Shown here piece after piece: positions 5,712 to 9,422 of a DNA stretch of 9,422 bases. Source of the DNA: Pelomicrobium sp036803785 (GTDB taxonomy: Bacteria > Pseudomonadota > Gammaproteobacteria > Burkholderiales > UBA6910); the NCBI RefSeq assembly GCF_036803785.1, contig NZ_DAIRTR010000117.1, positions 1 to 9,422 of the forward strand, given 5' to 3'. The notes under the pieces were generated by a model, which saw only the letters and a program-made list of their open reading frames with translations, was not told the DNA's origin and searched no databases. The first letter of the stretch is position 1. Every line of letters begins with the position of its first letter. Both the position numbers and the translations under genes were made by a program.

Positions 5712-6470
5712 TCAATTGCAACCCTGATCCATGCTGCGCCGCCGCTCAAGCCGCGCGGCGAGGGCCCGCGCGTCCCGGGGTGCGGCGCCTGCGTCCGTGT
5801 TATCGAAATAGACGTGCACCGTCCGGCCCTCCGCGAGCCAAGCGCCGATGTGCGCCGCCCAAGCGTCGAGCGCCTGGGGCGCGTAGCGCGACGCGTAGGT
5901 GCGAGGGTGACCATGTAGCCGCACATAGACAAGGTCAGCCGTCACCGCTTCCCACATGGGCCAGTCGGCGGCATCCGACAGGCAGTTGGCTACTCGGTGG
6001 CGTGCCAAAAGCGCCGCCACATCGTCTCGAAACCACGAGGCATGGCGGAACTCCACCGCGTGTCGTGCCTCAGGCCAGCGGTCGATAGCCACCAGAAAAT
6101 GTTCCAGCCTCCGTGCCTCCCAGGGCAGGGAGGAGGGTAACTGCCACAACACCACGGAGAGCTTGGGTCCGAGGGGGCGCACGTTGTGGCGCTGGCGCTG
6201 CAGGGACTCGAGGGGGAAGGCGAGCCGTTTCACGTGGGTGAGATAGCGGTGCGCCTTGACGCAGAAGCGGAATCCCTCCGGTGTCTGGTCTCGCCACGCG
6301 GCATATGTGGCCGGGCGGATCTCGTGGTAGAAGGAAGCATTCACCTCCACCGCGCCAAAGCACCGGGCGTAGTGGGCGAGCCATGCTCGCCGGGGTACGC
6401 CCCGGTAGAACCCCGAGGCCCAAGCGGCGTAGTTCCACCCGCTCGTGCCCACGTAGAGCCGTCCCCTCAC
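5712..6470 (-). CDS. DUF72 (YecE-like) TIM-barrel protein
   Basis: A 252-residue protein of the DUF72/YecE family, widespread and structurally a TIM-type barrel, with no established reaction. Family signatures are all visible: GTSGWNY (8-14), VEVNASFYHE (41-50), FRFCVKAHRYLTH (67-79), AVEFRHASWF (138-147), YVRLHG (182-187) and VYFDNTDAGAAPRDA (220-234). I chose the GTG at 6468-6470, which places GTSGWNY at the usual distance from the N-terminus. This start overlaps the TGA of the upstream metalloprotease-like gene as GTGA (6467-6470), a typical translational-coupling arrangement. The longer frame to 6551 would only add low-complexity sequence out of the neighbour. The C-terminus ends in a short basic tail. 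A nucleic-acid or sugar-phosphate role has been suggested for the family, but nothing here decides it. Confidence 0.9.
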   Translation of the reverse strand: MRGRLYVGTSGWNYAAWASGFYRGVPRRAWLAHYARCFGAVEVNASFYHEIRPATYAAWRDQTPEGFRFCVKAHRYLTHVKRLAFPLESLQRQRHNVRPLGPKLSVVLWQLPSSLPWEARRLEHFLVAIDRWPEARHAVEFRHASWFRDDVAALLARHRVANCLSDAADWPMWEAVTADLVYVRLHGHPRTYASRYAPQALDAWAAHIGAWLAEGRTVHVYFDNTDAGAAPRDARALAARLERRRSMDQGCN

Positions 6471-7198
6471 TGCGCCTGCCCCTGCGGCAGTCGGGAATCC
6501 GCCGTCTGGAGCAGTCCGTGTGCCGTGCCCGCGGCCCGCAGCCGAGCGCATTGCCCGGGCGTGAGCTCTCGATTCTCGGGCGCGGTTTGGTCCCGCATGA
6601 GATTGCCGGGCACATCCACGTGTTCGCCGCTGTCCATAAGTACGTGGACAAGCTCGTGGGCCAGGGCGATCCCCGGGTCCCGTATCCCTTCAGTGATCCA
6701 CACCGTGTCCTGCAGCTCCGGTCGTCCCCGACTGTTGGCGCGGCCGATTGCCTCGGCATCGAACGCGATCCGCTGGCGGGTGTCGCGGACGAAATAGACC
6801 GTGGGCTTGGGATAGGGAAGTCGTCGGGCGAGCTCCCGCGAGACGGGCACGTGAAAGTCCTGGTAGCGCTCCGGCACTTCGACCTGGTGCAGGGGGATTC
6901 TCGGGATCACCACGCTGCACTGGGCCAGGACAGCGGCGGCGGTCTCGGCGGCTTCGGCAATGCGTGCCAAGCTCCAGCGGTTTCCCGTCAGATGCACGAA
7001 GGTGGGCTGCAGGACCAGGATCGGCTCGCGGCTCGCGGGCCGGATCTCGGGAGAGCGGGGATAGAGCATGGCGCTGCCCAGCAAGCGGGGCTCGTCCCCA
7101 CCTTCCGAGGCGGTCCCTGCGGGGCAGAGAGCAATCGTCAAGCCAACCGAAGCGATGGCGAGTGCGATCCGGCCGGGATGGGCGCGCGCGCGATTCAT
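6467..7198 (-). CDS. Exported HExxH metalloprotease-like protein
   Basis: A 243-residue protein with an N-terminal export signal: basic MNRARAHPGR, a hydrophobic core at about 11-25 and a likely cleavage after the AGTAS region near 27-31. Cys25 is in the core but no clear lipobox is present. The C-terminal half holds ALAHELVHVLMDSGEH (178-193), a zinc-binding HExxH motif with H181, E182 and H185. A further His193 is followed by NLM at 199-201, resembling a metzincin third ligand and Met-turn. The spacing between the second and third His is two residues longer than the classical metzincin HExxHxxGxxH. The function is likely a periplasmic or secreted zinc peptidase, substrate unknown. The ATG at 7196-7198 lacks a Shine-Dalgarno, but a TATATT box lies 10 nt upstream on this strand, so a leaderless or very short-leader transcript is possible. 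It overlaps DUF72 by 4 bp and is divergent from the FAD-oxidase pseudogene. Confidence 0.78.
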   Translation of the reverse strand: MNRARAHPGRIALAIASVGLTIALCPAGTASEGGDEPRLLGSAMLYPRSPEIRPASREPILVLQPTFVHLTGNRWSLARIAEAAETAAAVLAQCSVVIPRIPLHQVEVPERYQDFHVPVSRELARRLPYPKPTVYFVRDTRQRIAFDAEAIGRANSRGRPELQDTVWITEGIRDPGIALAHELVHVLMDSGEHVDVPGNLMRDQTAPENRELTPGQCARLRAAGTAHGLLQTADSRLPQGQAQ

Positions 7199-7237
7199 GT
7201 GCGGTCAATATACCGGTGTCGCATAGCGAAAAGCGCA

Positions 7238-8347
7238 ATGACGGAAAGCATCGACTGTGCAGTGGTCGGCGCGGGCGTTGTCGGCTTGGCGGTCGCTCGG
7301 GCCTCGCCCTGGCGGGCCGGGAGGTCCTGGTGTTGGAGGCAGCCAGCACCGTTGGCAACCAGACGAACGCACGCAGCTCGGAAGTCATCCACGCGGGCAT
7401 ATTATCCGCCCGGCAGCCTCAAGGCGAAGCTCTGCGTGGACGGCAGGCAGAAGCTCCATCGCTTCTGCGCCGAACGCGGGGCGTCCACCGCCGCCTCGGC
7501 CAGCTGATCGTCGCCACCCGGACCTCGGAGCCGGAGACCCTGGAGCGCTATCGCGCCAACACTTCGGAGAATGGCGTGCGGGACCTAGAATGGCTGGACG
7601 CACGAGAGGCGGCGCGCCTGGAGCCCGCGGTGCGCTGTGTCGCTGCCCTCCATTGCCCGTCCACCGGTATCCTGGACAGCCACGCCTCCATGCAGGTCCT
7701 GCAGGGCAAAACCGAGCGCCACGGCGCAGTGATCGTCTCGCGCAGCGCGGTGCGCTCGGGTCGCGCCTCGCCCTCGGGCATCGTGCTGGCCGTGGAAAGT
7801 GGCGGCGAGGCGGTAACGCTCCCATGCCGGGGGGCGTGAACTGCGCGGGGCTCACGGCGTCCCGGATCGCATGCCCCATCGAGGGCATGCCGATCGAGCT
7901 CGTACCGCAGGAACACTGTGCCCACGGGCATTAACTTCGTCTTGAAAGGGCGCTCCCCCCTTTGGACGCCTCGTCTGTCCGGTGCCGGAGCCGGAAAGGC
8001 TAGGCGTGCCCGTGAGCCTTGGACCTGGGCCGGCCAGGCGCACCTCGGCCCCGACGTGGAGGGGGCCGAGGCGATCGACTATGGTTTCGGCGCGAGCCAT
8101 GTCCGGCGCTTCTACGAAGCCATTCGCCGCTACGACCCGGTGCTGCTGGAAGGCGCCCTCCTGCCTGGCTACACCGGAATTCGGCCCAGGATCGCGGGCC
8201 CCGGAGAAGGGGCAGCGGATTTCCTTATCCAGGGCCCCGAGACCCATGGCGTGCCAGGGCTCATTCACCTGTTCGGCATCGACTCGCCTGGGCTCACGGC
8301 TTCCCTGGCCATTGCCGAGCGAGTGGCGGCCGCCGATCGCCCAGTAA
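7238..8347 (+). pseudogene. Frameshifted L-2-hydroxyglutarate oxidase-like FAD oxidoreductase
   Basis: A flavoenzyme of the DAO superfamily resembling LhgO/L2HGDH, broken by about eight frame changes. It starts at ATG 7238 with the dinucleotide-binding fold MTESIDCAVVGAGVVGLAVARA. Homologous sequence then jumps frame: GREVLVLEA...SSEVIHAGI to 7398, YYPPGSLKAKLCVDGRQKL to 7480, HRRLGQLIVATRTSE...LPCR to 7830, VNCAGLTASRIA to about 7921, FVLKGRSP to 7954, FGRLVCPVPEPERLG to about 8018, then GQAHLGPDVE to HLFGIDSPGLTASLAIAERV. Breaks lie near 7303 (-1), 7399-7402 (-2 or +1), 7481-7485 (-1), 7829-7834 (-1), 7922-7930 (+1), 7955-7960 (+1), 8021 (+1) and 8030 (+1). The last homologous frame also overruns, while another frame gives TAA at 8345-8347. 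The patched product would be about 370 residues, normal for the family. Not one nonsense substitution is seen, so recent decay or sequence error are both possible. Confidence 0.85.
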
Positions 8348-8352
8348 CGCAC

Positions 8353-8366
8353 GGGCTCAATAGCCC
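8353..8366. other. Small hairpin at the 3' ends of convergent genes
   Basis: GGGCT (8353-8357) pairs with AGCCC (8362-8366) around a CAAT loop. It overlaps the stop codon of the 106-residue minus-strand gene and lies just after the pseudogene end. No U-tract follows on either strand, so a terminator role is weakly supported. Confidence 0.25.
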
Positions 8367-8677
8367 ACGCTTCCGCCCGTCACGTCTACGGTCACGTGGG
8401 GCCGCCCAAAGAGGACCGCAACGGCGCGCGCTAGCTCGCGGGCCCAGGCCGAGTTGCGCTTGAACTCCTCGGGACCGGCCGACTTGGCAAGGAACAGCAC
8501 CTTGTCCGCGGCCAAGGCCTTGCCCACCGGATTGAAGCCCTCATCGCCCCCTTTGGCGAGCTGCGTATCGAGCCAGCGGTGGGCGGCTTCCGCCGTCAGC
8601 CCTGCCGTCTCTGCTTCATGGACGCGAAAGCGGTATTCCTCGCCCTCGCCGAAACGCACCGTGACGCTCTGGATCAT
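8357..8677 (-). CDS. Hypothetical protein, 106 residues
   Basis: I do not recognise a named family. The protein begins MIQSVTVRFGEGEEYRFRVHEAETAGLTAEAAHRWLDTQLAKGGDEGFNPVG, which suggests an N-terminal beta-hairpin followed by a helix. A segment ADKVLFLAKSAGPEEFKRNSAWARELARAVAVLFGRPHVTVDV (57-99) alternates helix and strand and ends in a Gly-rich tail. There is no signal peptide, membrane helix or Cys, so it should be cytosolic. The ATG at 8675-8677 has GAGGAGG upstream at a rather long spacing of 11 nt; no better start is near. It lies 52 bp downstream of the patatin gene on the same strand and is likely co-transcribed with it. Codon use looks the same as its neighbours and the frame is clean, supporting a real gene. 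Confidence 0.72.
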   Translation of the reverse strand: MIQSVTVRFGEGEEYRFRVHEAETAGLTAEAAHRWLDTQLAKGGDEGFNPVGKALAADKVLFLAKSAGPEEFKRNSAWARELARAVAVLFGRPHVTVDVTGGSVGY

Positions 8678-8729
8678 GGCCGTGTCCGCCTCCTCGGGGG
8701 AATTCTAGCCTGGAGCGATCCAGTTTGCC

Positions 8730-9422
8730 TCAGGCGCTGTCTTCGGTGAGTTCCCGCAGGCGGTGGATCGCCTGCTCCGCGGCGCGTCGCCCCGCCGCCA
8801 TGGCCTCCTCCCCCCGGTGGAACTCCATGAGCCCGATATGGGCTAACCGTGGGGTGATCATCAGGTCGGCGGGCTCTCCCGCCAAGCGGCTGCGGGTGAT
8901 GCGCACCTGCATGATGTTGATGCTGGAGGCGATCACCTCCAGCATGGACGGGCCGGCTTCGGGGCTATCGGCGGGTATGATGTTGCGGGCGGTCAAACTG
9001 TCCCGGATGCGCTGAAGCCAGGAATCCGGCTCGGCCTTGGTGGCAGCGCCGGGCCGTGACCGCCGCAGATGCCGTCCCAGGAGGTCGGCGTTCAGATCCA
9101 CCGCGATTACGATATCCGCCCCCATGGCCCGGCACAGGGAGACGGGCACCGGGTTCACTAGGCCTCCGTCCACCAGGATGCGGCCGTCGCGCTGCACCGG
9201 CGTGAACAGCCCCGGCAGGGCGATGGAGGCCCGCACCGCCTCCATCACCCGGCCCTCTCGCAACCACACCTCGTTGCCGGTTTCCAGGTCGGTGGCCACC
9301 GCCCCGTAGGCCCGGGGCAGATCCGCGATGTCGGCATCGGCGAAAGTCGTACGGAAAAACTCCACCAGCCGCTCCCCCTTGATCAGCCCGCCCGCCAGGC
9401 TCACGTCCAGAAAGCCCACCAC
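8730..9422 (-). CDS. Patatin-like phospholipase (RssA/NTE type), N-terminus outside window
   Basis: The frame is open to the right edge, leaving 230-231 C-terminal residues of a patatin-family serine acyl hydrolase. The nucleophile motif GxSxG and the oxyanion Gly-rich loop lie upstream of the window. The visible part carries the rest of the fold: AVATDLETGNEVWL (41-54), VRASIALPGLFTPV (63-76), and the catalytic-dyad Asp in LVDGGLVNPVPVSL (83-96, D85). MGADIVIAVDLN and a C-terminal helical region ASSINIMQVRITRSRLAGEPADLMITP follow. This pattern matches the RssA/NTE-like branch of bacterial patatins, which hydrolyse phospholipids or lysophospholipids, cytosolic or membrane-associated. The substrate is unknown. 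The GTG at the edge is just an internal Val codon in the same frame, not evidence for a start. The gene leads a probable two-gene unit with the 106-residue protein. Confidence 0.9.
   Translation of the reverse strand: MVGFLDVSLAGGLIKGERLVEFFRTTFADADIADLPRAYGAVATDLETGNEVWLREGRVMEAVRASIALPGLFTPVQRDGRILVDGGLVNPVPVSLCRAMGADIVIAVDLNADLLGRHLRRSRPGAATKAEPDSWLQRIRDSLTARNIIPADSPEAGPSMLEVIASSINIMQVRITRSRLAGEPADLMITPRLAHIGLMEFHRGEEAMAAGRRAAEQAIHRLRELTEDSA

Noticed and set aside
4946..5932. 328-residue minus-strand frame covering parts of three genes
   Set aside because: The composition is dominated by Arg, Gly, Pro and Ser, and it crosses convergent gene ends including the hairpin; not a real gene.
7199..7237. 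Divergent promoter region with TATATT on the minus strand
   Set aside because: The -10-like box has no acceptable -35 partner and the spacer is only 39 bp; too weak to list as a promoter.
6281..7507. 408-residue plus-strand frame
   Set aside because: Only its last part, from 7238, is meaningful (start of the FAD-oxidase pseudogene); the rest is antisense to the DUF72 and metalloprotease-like genes.
7238..8347. Programmed ribosomal frameshifting as the explanation of the broken FAD oxidase
   Set aside because: About eight changes in both directions in one gene, mostly without slippery heptamers, is not compatible with a programmed mechanism.
1..9422. CRISPR arrays, tRNA genes, rRNA, insertion sequences, phage or toxin-antitoxin modules
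   Set aside because: I looked for spaced direct repeats, cloverleaf-like segments, transposase or integrase motifs and terminal inverted repeats and saw none.

Overview
The window is GC-rich, densely packed bacterial chromosome. Gene content and protein style suggest a Gram-negative proteobacterium, most likely a betaproteobacterium or a close relative: a prokaryotic-type AdoMet decarboxylase followed by an aminopropyltransferase, an AsmA-family envelope protein, a CpdA-like phosphodiesterase, DUF72, and an RssA/NTE-type patatin. Lineage is an inference from protein similarity remembered from these families, not a search. I see no rRNA, tRNA, CRISPR array, insertion sequence or prophage gene.

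Layout. 1-1007 (+) is the C-terminal part of an AsmA-family protein, cut by the left edge. It converges, sharing a CTAG stop-codon palindrome, with a minus-strand run: speD (AdoMet decarboxylase), speE (aminopropyltransferase) and a PEBP/YbhB-like protein, 3024 down to 1004. A good sigma70-type promoter candidate lies at 3147-3174, followed by a structured leader of about 115 nt. Upstream on the same strand lie dtd (D-aminoacyl-tRNA deacylase) and a secreted Sel1-repeat protein. Divergent from these is a CpdA-like metallophosphoesterase (4489-5292, +). It is followed by a strong hairpin and then a minus-strand group: a secreted HExxH metalloprotease-like protein, a DUF72 protein overlapping it by 4 bp, and a small acidic protein. 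Divergent from the metalloprotease gene is an L-2-hydroxyglutarate oxidase-like FAD enzyme (7238-8347, +), whose reading frame is broken about eight times. The window ends with two minus-strand genes: a 106-residue unknown protein and a patatin-like phospholipase cut by the right edge.

How the genes work together. The one clear pathway is polyamine synthesis. SpeD decarboxylates AdoMet and SpeE transfers the aminopropyl group to a diamine acceptor. The SpeE acceptor-site segment departs from the usual YxGG pattern, so its product need not be spermidine. The PEBP gene is probably co-transcribed with them. The other genes are housekeeping or uncharacterised.

The points most worth following up are the speD leader (two ACGG-capped hairpins, a third hairpin between them, and an Arg-rich 10-codon upstream ORF), the unusual SpeE acceptor site, and the FAD-oxidase gene disrupted only by indels, with no nonsense substitutions.
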